Origin: a virus
Strand: one strand, 5' to 3'
DNA: 24,179 nucleotides
IMG/VR virus record: IMGVR_UViG_3300030085_002156
Span: 1-24,179 of that record
Shown: piece by piece, positions 18,078-23,918 of the stretch
How positions within the stretch are numbered: position 1 is the first letter of the stretch
How the letters are laid out: each line of letters starts with the position of its first letter
The notes under the pieces: model-generated
Databases searched by the model: none
What the model saw: the letters and a program-made list of their open reading frames with translations, nothing else
What the model was told of the DNA's origin: nothing
Program-made: the position numbers and the translations under genes

Positions 18078-18791
18078 TTATCCTTCGTTTTCAGCTGCCA
18101 TCCACGTGTTAAGCTCCGCTCTATCACTGTCGCTTAAAGATTTATTTGCTATTACTACCTCAGAAACTATAGCGTTGTTACCACCTTTTATATTATCAAT
18201 TAAAAAATTTCTCGATGGACTACCACCAAAAGCAATTGTTTGACTTGCACCATTAGCAGTTCCGTTTAAATAACTAAAAACTTCACCATCGGTTTGACGT
18301 TCCAAACCCATTATAAAATAAGTGTTGGCAGTTAAAGTTGTTGAACTATGAAGAGTATAGTTAGTAGCACTAGAGCCACCTACTTTAATTCTAATAGAAG
18401 TTGTGTTTTGTATTCTCCAAAAGTTGTTTGCAGTATCGTCATCATTTATCAAAACATCACTTGATGTAATAGTAGAGTCAGTAAACCTTATTCTAATGTA
18501 TAAAGAAAATTCTTCTAACTCTAACTGAGGTATTTGTAAGCTATCACTTGCACCAGAAAATTCAGGAGCTTTATGCGTTGCGTTGTAGTTAGCTAGGTTT
18601 GAAGATTTTGTAGCGTTGTTACCTTGACCAGAAGCGTCGTCCCATTGAGTTATACCGTCACCATCTGATGGAAAAGCTCCACCACTTTTTTGTAAACCGG
18701 TATTAAACCTGTACCAACCAACTAATCCTGATATATCAGACGGTGTCCAACCGCCTGGATATCCACCTATGCTATTTCCTAATCCTAACAT
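18078..18791 (-). CDS. LamG/concanavalin-like domain protein, probable virion surface protein
   Basis: A 237-residue protein. After a Gly-rich start (MLGLGNSIGGYPGGW) comes the typical opening of a LamG/concanavalin A-like jelly roll, ISGLVGWYRFNTGL then GDGITQWDDASGQGNNAT, and further strands (ELEEFSLYIRIRFTDS; NTYFIMGLERQTDGEVFSYL; IVSEVVIANKSLSDSDR). Such domains bind carbohydrates or decorate virions. No signal peptide or catalytic residues are seen. It starts at a TAATG overlap with the preceding small beta protein, so the two may act together as fibre or head decoration. Its place between holin-type and terminase genes is unusual for a tail fibre. The fold assignment is fairly strong; the ligand is unknown. 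Confidence 0.7.
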   Translation of the reverse strand: MLGLGNSIGGYPGGWTPSDISGLVGWYRFNTGLQKSGGAFPSDGDGITQWDDASGQGNNATKSSNLANYNATHKAPEFSGASDSLQIPQLELEEFSLYIRIRFTDSTITSSDVLINDDDTANNFWRIQNTTSIRIKVGGSSATNYTLHSSTTLTANTYFIMGLERQTDGEVFSYLNGTANGASQTIAFGGSPSRNFLIDNIKGGNNAIVSEVVIANKSLSDSDRAELNTWMAAENEG

Positions 18792-19126
18792 TAATGTCCA
18801 AAATAAAATATAACTCCTCCAGCTGTTGACGTTGGTGGAGTAAAACTATCCCATCTACCATATATAGTTAATCCTTTTGGAAACTTAGTAGCACTATCTG
18901 TTTCAGCAGCACCGCCACCGTTATTAGCTACAGCTGTTGTATGGCTAAAATAAGCTGTGTCAGGAGTGTCTGTAGCTGCTACTAAAGTACTAAGCACAGT
19001 ATCTTCTAAAAATGTAATAGCTACTATTTTCTTTCCAGTTGGAGGTGTAACTTCTACAGCCTCATCACTAAAACCACTGCCTAACTGACCAAAGCTATAT
19101 GCTATTTCTGTTGAATTTATTCCCAT
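18791..19126 (-). CDS. Small beta-rich putative virion protein
   Basis: A 111-residue protein (MGINSTEIAYSFGQLGSGFS) dominated by Thr, Gly, Ala and Val, with beta segments KKIVAITFLEDTVLSTLVAA and GGVIFYFGH and few charges. This suits a small structural or decoration protein. It is joined by TAATG overlaps to the holin-like gene before it and the LamG-like gene after it. No family recognised. Confidence 0.6.
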   Translation of the reverse strand: MGINSTEIAYSFGQLGSGFSDEAVEVTPPTGKKIVAITFLEDTVLSTLVAATDTPDTAYFSHTTAVANNGGGAAETDSATKFPKGLTIYGRWDSFTPPTSTAGGVIFYFGH

Positions 19127-19512
19127 TATTTCTTTACTTTTTCTAGTGATCTACCGCCAAAATAAGCGCCGATCACAGTTATTAATACTAATTGTAAAAG
19201 ATCTATATAAGAATCTTTCACGTTAAATTTTATTGCACCTGCATCTATAAATATTAATAGCATGGTGCATACTATTAAAAATATCAAAACCATAGGTCTA
19301 ACGTTTTTACTAAGCCATGAGTCTGATTTTAAATCTGCTTGCCAACGAGAAGTTATATTCTTCTCCATCTCTACTTCATAGTCACTTATAAGTTGCTTGA
19401 TTTTAAGTTCTGCTTCAAGCTTTTCTTCTTTGGAAGTGTGTAGGTTATCTATAACATTACCTACGTTTTTTACTAAATCAGCAGCACCACCAGAAAATAT
19501 TTTACCTAACAT
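19126..19512 (-). CDS. Holin-like membrane protein (GTA/3TM holin type)
   Basis: The 128-residue protein has an N-terminal amphipathic helix with charged repeats (TSKEEKLEAELKIKQLISDY), then RWQADLKSDSWLSKNVRP (~57-74), a hallmark of the phage holin family known as GTA holin 3TM. Two hydrophobic segments follow, ~75-97 (VLIFLIVCTMLLIFIDAGAI) and ~105-121 (LLQLVLITVIGAYFGG), and a basic end. It would form the inner-membrane lesion at the end of infection. It lies 1 base after another small membrane protein gene and overlaps the next start as TAATG. The lysin partner is uncertain; the nearby HExxH protein is a candidate. Confidence 0.75.
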   Translation of the reverse strand: MLGKIFSGGAADLVKNVGNVIDNLHTSKEEKLEAELKIKQLISDYEVEMEKNITSRWQADLKSDSWLSKNVRPMVLIFLIVCTMLLIFIDAGAIKFNVKDSYIDLLQLVLITVIGAYFGGRSLEKVKK

Positions 19513-19513
19513 A

Positions 19514-19729
19514 TTATTTTGTTTTTACTTTTTCAAACGAACTAATACCAAAACAACCTAATGTAACCCACACAAAAGAATTATATATTACTTCATTAAT
19601 CACTAGGTCTTTTCCTACCCAACCTGTTACAAGATCAGCTATAGCAAATAAACACATTACTACAAAAGAAGCAAACCCAACTATATTCTTTTCGTTAATC
19701 TCGTTTTTATCTTTAAATAAACTCCACAT
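19514..19729 (-). CDS. Second small membrane protein, possible antiholin
   Basis: A 71-residue protein with two predicted membrane segments, ~17-37 (VGFASFVVMCLFAIADLVTG) and ~46-62 (VIYNSFVWVTLGCFGIS), and a C-terminal SFEKVKTK that resembles the SLEKVKK end of the next protein. The similar tails and adjacency suggest a holin/antiholin pair. It begins 1 base after the HExxH gene ends and ends 1 base before the holin-like start. The antiholin role is an inference. Confidence 0.65.
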   Translation of the reverse strand: MWSLFKDKNEINEKNIVGFASFVVMCLFAIADLVTGWVGKDLVINEVIYNSFVWVTLGCFGISSFEKVKTK

Positions 19730-19730
19730 A

Positions 19731-20162
19731 TTATACTATTTGTTTTGTTCCGTTATTAGCATCGTCTTCCCACGGAAAATCATGACTACCAGCTTCTTTT
19801 GCGACACCATCTACAATTATCATATCTTTTCCGTTAATTTCTTTTCTTTCAAATACTTGGCCATTATAAGTAACGCTATCATCAGTATAGGCTAATTTAC
19901 CTATACGCATGTCAGTAGCGTGTCTCATTTCATGGTTTATTACTTGTTTATCTTCAAGACTGCCTGGCACTATGTTTTCATTAACATATATACTACCATC
20001 CATATTAGCTTCACCCATTACACCTTCAGCTAATGGCACTCTAATAACAGGTGTACCAGGTACAGAACCAATATCTCCAGCTTGTTTACCAAAACGCATT
20101 TTTGTTTTGATTACACCACCTACAGCATAGTTGCCTCTATTTTTACCTAGTTTAAATCCCAT
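19731..20162 (-). CDS. Small HExxH-motif protein, putative metallopeptidase
   Basis: This 143-residue protein contains HEMRHATD (77-84), an exact HExxH zinc-binding signature in a predicted helix (DKQVINHEMRHATDMRIG), preceded by a beta hairpin (GSIYVNENIVPGS) as in zincin folds. A basic Gly-rich start (MGFKLGKNRGNYAVGGVIKT) and an acidic end (FPWEDDANNG) flank it. Only one motif is visible and the third zinc ligand is not certain (Asp84 or a later acid). It is TAATG-coupled to the winged-helix-like gene and directly precedes the two holin-like genes, so a lysis role (peptidoglycan or protein cleavage) is attractive. A virion-associated or maturation protease is the alternative. No signal peptide is seen. 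Confidence 0.55.
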   Translation of the reverse strand: MGFKLGKNRGNYAVGGVIKTKMRFGKQAGDIGSVPGTPVIRVPLAEGVMGEANMDGSIYVNENIVPGSLEDKQVINHEMRHATDMRIGKLAYTDDSVTYNGQVFERKEINGKDMIIVDGVAKEAGSHDFPWEDDANNGTKQIV

Positions 20163-20602
20163 TATCTATTTTTATCTTTTATCATATCATCTATAGCTTT
20201 GTTGTAAACTTTATCAGTATATGATTTGTTATTGTAAAATACACTTCTATCTGAAGTGGGTAAGTCTTCCTCACCTAATAGGATTCTATATATCCTACTT
20301 ATTATCTGTGAACATTTAAAAGAAGTTTTAAACACAGAGTACTTTATAGTAGTACGGTTTCTTTGTCTCCAAACTTCTATCCACCCTTCTTTTCTAAGTC
20401 TTTCCCAACGGTTTTTATCCCAACTCATAGTATAAACACCATCTATAAACTCTTGTCGTGTAAATCTTTTTTTACAATCTAAATAAATTAATAGTTCTAA
20501 ATCTGCATCAGTTAATCCGTAAGTTTTACAGACCCACTTTCTAGTGAGCCTGTAATACTTAAGGATGTTTAATTCACGCAAATCTTGCGCTGTTAATCTC
20601 AT
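20162..20602 (-). CDS. Winged-helix-like (MarR-type) putative DNA-binding protein
   Basis: A 146-residue basic protein. LTDADLELLIYLDCKKRFTR (residues ~30-49), RWERLRKEGWIEVWRQ (~66-81) and the strand pair TTIKYSVFKTSF follow the helix, recognition-helix and wing order of MarR-like regulators. The C-terminal helix FKCSQIISRIYRILLGEEDL would be the dimer helix. It could regulate late transcription, or act as a DNA-recognition subunit for packaging. Unlike most regulators it lies inside a block of structural and lysis genes, 3 bases after a virion-type gene. The fold is inferred by pattern only. Confidence 0.55.
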   Translation of the reverse strand: MRLTAQDLRELNILKYYRLTRKWVCKTYGLTDADLELLIYLDCKKRFTRQEFIDGVYTMSWDKNRWERLRKEGWIEVWRQRNRTTIKYSVFKTSFKCSQIISRIYRILLGEEDLPTSDRSVFYNNKSYTDKVYNKAIDDMIKDKNR

Positions 20603-20605
20603 CTA

Positions 20606-21004
20606 TTAAGATAAGTCAGCAGCTAATGATATAGCTCCACATGAAGTAATGTCTGCGTGTAAATATACAGCAGCAGCATTATTGTCATCAGTAGCATCGT
20701 CAGCCACGGTAATAACACCATCTGAATATTGAGGTCCAGTAGCGTTAGCGGCATTTGCAATAGCATACATAACTTCTCTATGCGCGTTTGTGTTTACGTT
20801 TAAAACAACTTTGTCACTGTTAACAACAGCACCATCTTGCCCGTCAGCCATAATAGCATTTACAGGAGTAAACGTAACAGTAAGAGCAGTATCAGAAGTT
20901 GGGTACATACCTAGCAGACTATCAACTGGAATCATTACAGATCTTGCGATATCATCATCGTCCGCTACAGCAGCTTCAGTTCTAAAATAAAAATACTTTC
21001 TCAT
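20606..21004 (-). CDS. Small beta-rich protein, probable virion decoration
   Basis: A 132-residue acidic protein (MRKYFYFRTEAAVADDDDIA) with Ala/Asp/Val-rich beta segments (TALTVTFTPVNAIMADGQDG; DKVVLNVNTNAHREVMYAIA) and a HADITSCGAIS end. It lacks membrane segments and catalytic motifs. Composition fits a capsid decoration or other virion protein; the role is not proven. The leader carries TTATTAACC 15 bases before the ATG and several AGGTT-type repeats on the plus strand. Confidence 0.6.
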   Translation of the reverse strand: MRKYFYFRTEAAVADDDDIARSVMIPVDSLLGMYPTSDTALTVTFTPVNAIMADGQDGAVVNSDKVVLNVNTNAHREVMYAIANAANATGPQYSDGVITVADDATDDNNAAAVYLHADITSCGAISLAADLS

Positions 21005-21079
21005 TTTTTTTACTTTTAAGGTTAATAATTAGGTTAATTTTACGTTTTAAGTTTAAGGTTTCAGGATTATGGTTTAGGT
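21005..21079 (-). promoter_or_regulatory. Leader with repeated ACCT-type elements and a TTATTAACC box
   Basis: Between groES and the 132-residue gene, the plus strand shows AGGTT at 21019, 21031 and 21056 and AGGTC at 21076, with GGTTAA repeated 12 bases apart (21020, 21032). On the coding strand TTATTAACC (21020-21028) lies 15 bases before the ATG, exactly as in the leader of the 97-residue gene. This may be a promoter or a translation-related box. No canonical Bacteroidota -7 element (TAnnTTTG) was seen. Confidence 0.35.
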
Positions 21080-21337
21080 CTAATCTACTAGAACAACGTC
21101 ACCATCACGAATAACTCTATAAAGAGTATCTTTCCATGATATGTCGTGCCCAGCATGTTTATCGTAATATATCGTGTCTCCATCTTTTAATCCTTCAACT
21201 AAATTACCACACGATATTATCTTAGCTTTTAAATACCTATTGTCAACATCGGTATCATCTGTCATTATAAGACCAGCAACCTTTTTAGGTTCTGTCTTTA
21301 TTTTATCTACTATTATATATCTATTAATTGCTTTCAT
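21080..21337 (-). CDS. groES: Phage GroES co-chaperonin
   Basis: An 85-residue Cpn10 family protein, about ten residues shorter than bacterial GroES. The first strand (NRYIIVDKI) is followed by a mobile loop with hydrophobic triplet LIM (23-25 in AGLIMTDDTD), then YLKAKIISCGNL, LKDGDTIYYDKHAG (~50-64) and the final strand DGDVVLVD. It should cap the chaperonin ring encoded by the upstream gene and form the folding chamber. It overlaps the end of groEL by 14 bases, so translation is probably coupled. The gene order groEL-groES is the reverse of most bacteria. The stop is TAG. Confidence 0.9.
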   Translation of the reverse strand: MKAINRYIIVDKIKTEPKKVAGLIMTDDTDVDNRYLKAKIISCGNLVEGLKDGDTIYYDKHAGHDISWKDTLYRVIRDGDVVLVD

Positions 21338-22886
21338 TCATTCTCATATTTGAAATTACACAATCAGCAGATATAATAGTTGTAACTACACTTACTGCAT
21401 TTTTAAGCGCAGACTTAGTAACAAGCACAGGATCGATTATACCAGCTTTAATCATATCAACACTTCCACCTGTTACAACATCTACACCTAGACCTTTAGT
21501 AGGTCGTTGTTCTGTTTGTTCTAAACCAGCGTTTGCTAGTATAGTATGAAAAGGTGCTGTAATAGCTTTTAATAGTATATCTTCTCCTACGTTTTTAGCT
21601 ATAGTTTCTTGAGAAGCATTTAACAGTGCTATTCCTCCGCCAGGTACTATACCTTCTTTCAACGCTGCTTTTGTAGCGTATATCGCGTCTTCAACTCTAT
21701 CTTTTTTCTCTTTCATCTCTACTTTAGAGTTAGCACCTACTTTTATAATACCAACGCTACCTGATAGCATTGCTAGCCTTTGTCTATGTTTCTTTTGTAT
21801 AAACGGGTTTTTCTCCCATTTATCTATAGTTTTCTTGATACTCTCTATTCTCTCTTCCATTTGATCTTCTGGAGTATCTATAGTTAACACAGTGTTTTTA
21901 TCGTCAGTTATAGCAGTATATGCTTCACCTAAGCAGTCGATGTCTATTAAATCAAGATCATCACCTAATTGCTCGTTTATTACCTTAGCACCAACAAGAA
22001 AAGCAAGATCTGCTACAGTATCATCTTTAGTAGGACCAAAGCCTGGTAAATCAACTATATTAACTTTTATATTACCTTTTACTTTATTCATAAGAAGAGC
22101 AGCTTTAACTTGCTGATCAACTGGAGCAACAATTAATAAAGATCGTTTGTTCTTTATTACATACTCTAATACTGTTTGTATTTTTCTTATGTTTGGTATT
22201 TCTGAAGATACTATTAATACTAATGGGTTATCAAGCTCACAAATATGCTTGTCCTTATCAGTAACAAAATGTGGTGATGTGAGCCCTGAGTCGATTTGAA
22301 CACCGTCAACTACTTCAACGTATGTCTCTTCAGTTGGAGACTCTTCCATTAATACCACACCATCTTTACCTACTTTAGTATAAGCTTCCGCTATAATCTT
22401 TCCTAGTTCCGCATCATTGTTGCAACTTATTGAACTAACAGATTTGAGCATATCGCCTTCGATCTTGACAGAAATCTTATCAAGGTAATCATTTACTTTT
22501 TTAAGACCAGATTTAATCCCGTCTTTTATTTCTCTTACGCTAGCATCGTTTTTGCTAACTTCTTTTAATAGTGCTTCAGCAAGTACAGTAGAAGTTGTCG
22601 TACCGTCACCTGCTTCTCTCACTGTGTTTCTAGCAGCTTCTTTAATAAGGGTTGCACCCATATTTTCAACCGGGTCAAATAAGACAACTGATTCTGCTAC
22701 AGTTACTCCGTCTTTTGTTATTACCGGTAAACCTCTAGCATCTTCGTAAATTACACATTTACCAGACGCTCCTAAGGTTGATTTTACTGCTTTTGCTAGC
22801 TTTTCAACGCCAGCAACTATTTTACTTTTAGCATTATCGCCAAAGTTTACGTCTTTGACAATCTCGCTAGGCTGATTGTATTCCAT
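21324..22886 (-). CDS. groEL: Phage GroEL chaperonin
   Basis: The 520-residue protein aligns with bacterial GroEL over its whole length. The nucleotide-binding parts are AGDGTTTSTVL (92-102; Asp94 matches Asp87 of E. coli), RVEDAIYATK with the catalytic Asp at 400, and PGGG (415-418). In the first ATP loop the usual TLGPKG is TLGASG (37-42). In the apical domain GVQIDSGLTSPHF replaces GMQFDRGYLSPYF, so two substrate-binding Tyr are changed to Leu and His, and Lys261 stands at the place of Leu259. The C-terminus ends MRMNESN without the GGM repeat tail. It would act with the phage GroES in the cytoplasm, probably on virion proteins. The leader contains the palindrome AATTTAATTAAATT and no Shine-Dalgarno. 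Confidence 0.95.
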   Translation of the reverse strand: MEYNQPSEIVKDVNFGDNAKSKIVAGVEKLAKAVKSTLGASGKCVIYEDARGLPVITKDGVTVAESVVLFDPVENMGATLIKEAARNTVREAGDGTTTSTVLAEALLKEVSKNDASVREIKDGIKSGLKKVNDYLDKISVKIEGDMLKSVSSISCNNDAELGKIIAEAYTKVGKDGVVLMEESPTEETYVEVVDGVQIDSGLTSPHFVTDKDKHICELDNPLVLIVSSEIPNIRKIQTVLEYVIKNKRSLLIVAPVDQQVKAALLMNKVKGNIKVNIVDLPGFGPTKDDTVADLAFLVGAKVINEQLGDDLDLIDIDCLGEAYTAITDDKNTVLTIDTPEDQMEERIESIKKTIDKWEKNPFIQKKHRQRLAMLSGSVGIIKVGANSKVEMKEKKDRVEDAIYATKAALKEGIVPGGGIALLNASQETIAKNVGEDILLKAITAPFHTILANAGLEQTEQRPTKGLGVDVVTGGSVDMIKAGIIDPVLVTKSALKNAVSVVTTIISADCVISNMRMNESN

Positions 22887-22919
22887 ATTTGATTAAATTT
22901 AATTAAATTGTACTTCTTA

Positions 22920-23030
22920 TTAGTTAAATATTAAAAAAAGTGGAGCTATAGCTAAGTAATACAGTAGTATTGTTACTATTATACCTACCCATCCTAACGC
23001 TATGAGCCCTACTTTCTTCAATTTACTCAT
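22920..23030 (-). CDS. 36-residue single-pass membrane peptide
   Basis: This short frame reads MSKLKKVGLIALGWVGIIVT and continues with a second hydrophobic part to LIFN and a TAA stop. Its start overlaps the stop of the 97-residue gene as TAATG, the same junction used by several certain gene pairs here, which supports translation. A basic start (KLKK) followed by a single hydrophobic span of about 25 residues predicts an N-in membrane peptide. It fills the gap before groEL. A function (host membrane modulation, holin-like, or an anchor) cannot be told. Confidence 0.6.
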   Translation of the reverse strand: MSKLKKVGLIALGWVGIIVTILLYYLAIAPLFLIFN

Positions 23031-23323
23031 TATTTGAATGTTTTTACCACTTTTGGGCCTTTTGTAGCCTCTAGTTTCTTTGAGAAATGGTCGATGCTGC
23101 CATTAATTGCAGCTTCTGCACCTTCTATGGTCTCTCTACGTGTAACATCGTGCCAATTTTTATCATTTTCTGGGTCATTTACCTCAGTTTGATAAAAACC
23201 GTTAGGTAACTGTGTAATACGCCAGTTCTTTTTATCAGCTAGATGTTTCCATTGGTTAATAGTTTTCTCATTTGGTTTTGTGTTGCTAGTATATGTACTA
23301 GTCTTGTAGTATAAATAAGTCAT
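23030..23323 (-). CDS. Small hypothetical protein (97 aa)
   Basis: Starts MTYLYYKTSTYTSNTKPNEK. It includes NWRITQLPNGFYQTEVND, a beta pattern like a small sheet domain, and a helical, basic C-terminal part (IEGAEAAINGSIDHFSKKLE; GPKVVKTFK). No family recognised. Its leader carries TTATTAACC exactly 15 bases before the ATG. The TAA stop overlaps the start of the membrane peptide. Confidence 0.65.
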   Translation of the reverse strand: MTYLYYKTSTYTSNTKPNEKTINQWKHLADKKNWRITQLPNGFYQTEVNDPENDKNWHDVTRRETIEGAEAAINGSIDHFSKKLEATKGPKVVKTFK

Positions 23324-23338
23324 TTTGGTTTATTTTTT

Positions 23339-23347
23339 GGTTAATAA
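23339..23347 (-). promoter_or_regulatory. TTATTAACC leader box, 15 bases before a start codon
   Basis: The nonamer TTATTAACC on the coding strand lies 15 bases before ATG 23323. The identical nonamer at the identical spacing precedes the 132-residue gene (21020-21028), and ATTAAC/TTATTAAC variants occur 14-17 bases before the starts at 18052 and 12084. Role unknown: a promoter core or translation signal. Confidence 0.35.
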
Positions 23348-23354
23348 CTTGGTA

Positions 23355-23369
23355 TAGGGTACTTCCCTA
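23355..23369 (+). other. Perfect 5-bp inverted repeat overlapping a stop codon
   Basis: TAGGG (23355-23359), a five-base loop, and CCCTA (23365-23369). On the plus strand CTCTTTTTT follows at once, so it resembles a weak terminator for plus-strand (antisense) RNA. On the minus strand it overlaps the TAG stop of the 77-residue gene and no T-run follows. Confidence 0.3.
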
Positions 23370-23600
23370 CTCTTTTTTAGTGCCTTTACCATCGTTACCA
23401 CGATTAGCTTTAACACTTTTAAATTTTTTATCTTTGTGGTCGTAGTCTTTACCACGTATGTTTTTACCGGCTTTCTTAGCAGCACGTCTTTTACGCTGGT
23501 TCTCTGCTTTTTTCTCACGTCTATCCGCCGTCATAGCTGCTTGCTTATCGCGAATAGCTTTCATACGTTTTGCAGTAGGTGTAAGTTTCTGTTTTGCCAT
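23367..23600 (-). CDS. Small, very basic protein, possibly nucleic-acid binding
   Basis: A 77-residue protein (MAKQKLTPTAKRMKAIRDKQ) with a helical basic centre (ADRREKKAENQRKRRAAKKA) and a Lys/Gly/Asp-rich, probably disordered tail. The high Arg/Lys content suggests DNA or RNA binding, but there is no defined fold. It is the first gene of the leftward transcription unit, next to the divergent control region, so it would be among the earliest made from that promoter. Frames on the same or opposite strand here were judged shadows. Confidence 0.65.
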   Translation of the reverse strand: MAKQKLTPTAKRMKAIRDKQAAMTADRREKKAENQRKRRAAKKAGKNIRGKDYDHKDKKFKSVKANRGNDGKGTKKE

Positions 23601-23640
23601 ACTCTAATTATCACATAGTAAAAAGGTAATTTACACTAAG

Positions 23641-23686
23641 TGTGACAATAGCCTGTTACCCTAATAATTAGCTAGCTAATGTCACA
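23641..23686. repeat. Inverted repeat TGTGACA/TGTCACA enclosing a 14-base palindrome
   Basis: TGTGACA (23641-23647) and its exact reverse complement TGTCACA (23680-23686) are 32 bases apart. The palindrome ATTAGCTAGCTAAT (23667-23680) overlaps the right arm by one base. This looks like a compound operator near the leftward promoter, but no regulator can be assigned. Confidence 0.5.
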
Positions 23687-23720
23687 AAAAAAAGCATTAT
23701 AAATATTTGGAGTTTGCATA

Positions 23721-23747
23721 GCCCCCTACCCCCCTGGCCCCACCGCC
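23721..23747 (-). other. C-rich tract with G-quadruplex potential on the minus strand
   Basis: Plus strand runs of 5, 6, 4, 2 and 2 C occur within 27 bases (19 C in all), making it the most GC-rich stretch in a very AT-rich window. On the minus strand the G runs could fold into a two-layer G-quadruplex; a three-layer form would need a bulge because only three runs exceed three G. Confidence 0.5.
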
Positions 23748-23823
23748 TAAACTAAAACGGCTTGTAAAAAGCCCACGGGCCTGCTATTTACAGTATTTTG
23801 CTGTAAGTTTTTAGCTTTTTATA
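23721..23823 (+). ncRNA. Candidate structured RNA ending in a terminator-like hairpin
   Basis: Three compatible stems can be drawn on the plus strand. GGCCC (23736-23740) pairs with GGGCC (23777-23781). Inside it GGCTT (23759-23763) pairs with AAGCC (23769-23773). Downstream TTACAG (23788-23793) pairs with CTGTAA (23801-23806), extended by one G-U and one A-U pair, and is followed by TTTTTAGCTTTTT. The last stem has the layout of an intrinsic terminator for plus-strand RNA, yet no protein gene precedes it, so a small RNA or an attenuated leader of gene 23919 is possible. Confidence 0.3.
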
Positions 23824-23918
23824 CAGCAACTATATTAATGGCCTCACAAAATAGATACAATAGTTAATAGATAATATATATGTAACCAATAAATAATAAT
23901 AATAAAAATAAATAAACT

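Larger units (their letters stand above)
23601..23918. promoter_or_regulatory. Divergent intergenic control region
   Basis: This 318-base gap separates leftward and rightward genes. It holds, from left to right, ACAC-TAA-GTGT (23633-23643), GGTAA/TTACC (23625-23629, 23656-23660), the 7-base inverted repeat TGTGACA/TGTCACA, a 14-base palindrome, an A8 run (23686-23693), a C-rich tract, nested GC hairpins, a hairpin followed by T-runs, and AT-rich sequence up to ATG 23919. Both module promoters should lie here. I found no convincing sigma-70 pair or Bacteroidota TTTG/TAnnTTTG pair. Confidence 0.6.

Noticed and set aside
22896-22909. The palindrome AATTTAATTAAATT before groEL as an operator
   Set aside because: Made only of A and T, such palindromes are expected by chance in these leaders, and similar TTAAATTAAAT strings precede other genes.
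23330-23518. A 62-codon minus-strand frame overlapping the small basic gene
   Set aside because: It is out of frame with the 77-residue gene, which has the earlier start and more coherent composition, and it would run through the leader of the next gene.
23607-23612. GATAAT with an upstream TG as a leftward sigma-70 type -10 element
   Set aside because: It is only 6 bases before ATG 23600, so the transcript would be nearly leaderless, and the -35 match is poor.
23759-23806. A tRNA in the structured part of the divergent region
   Set aside because: The stems do not form a cloverleaf and no T-arm motif (GTTCRA) or acceptor pairing was found.
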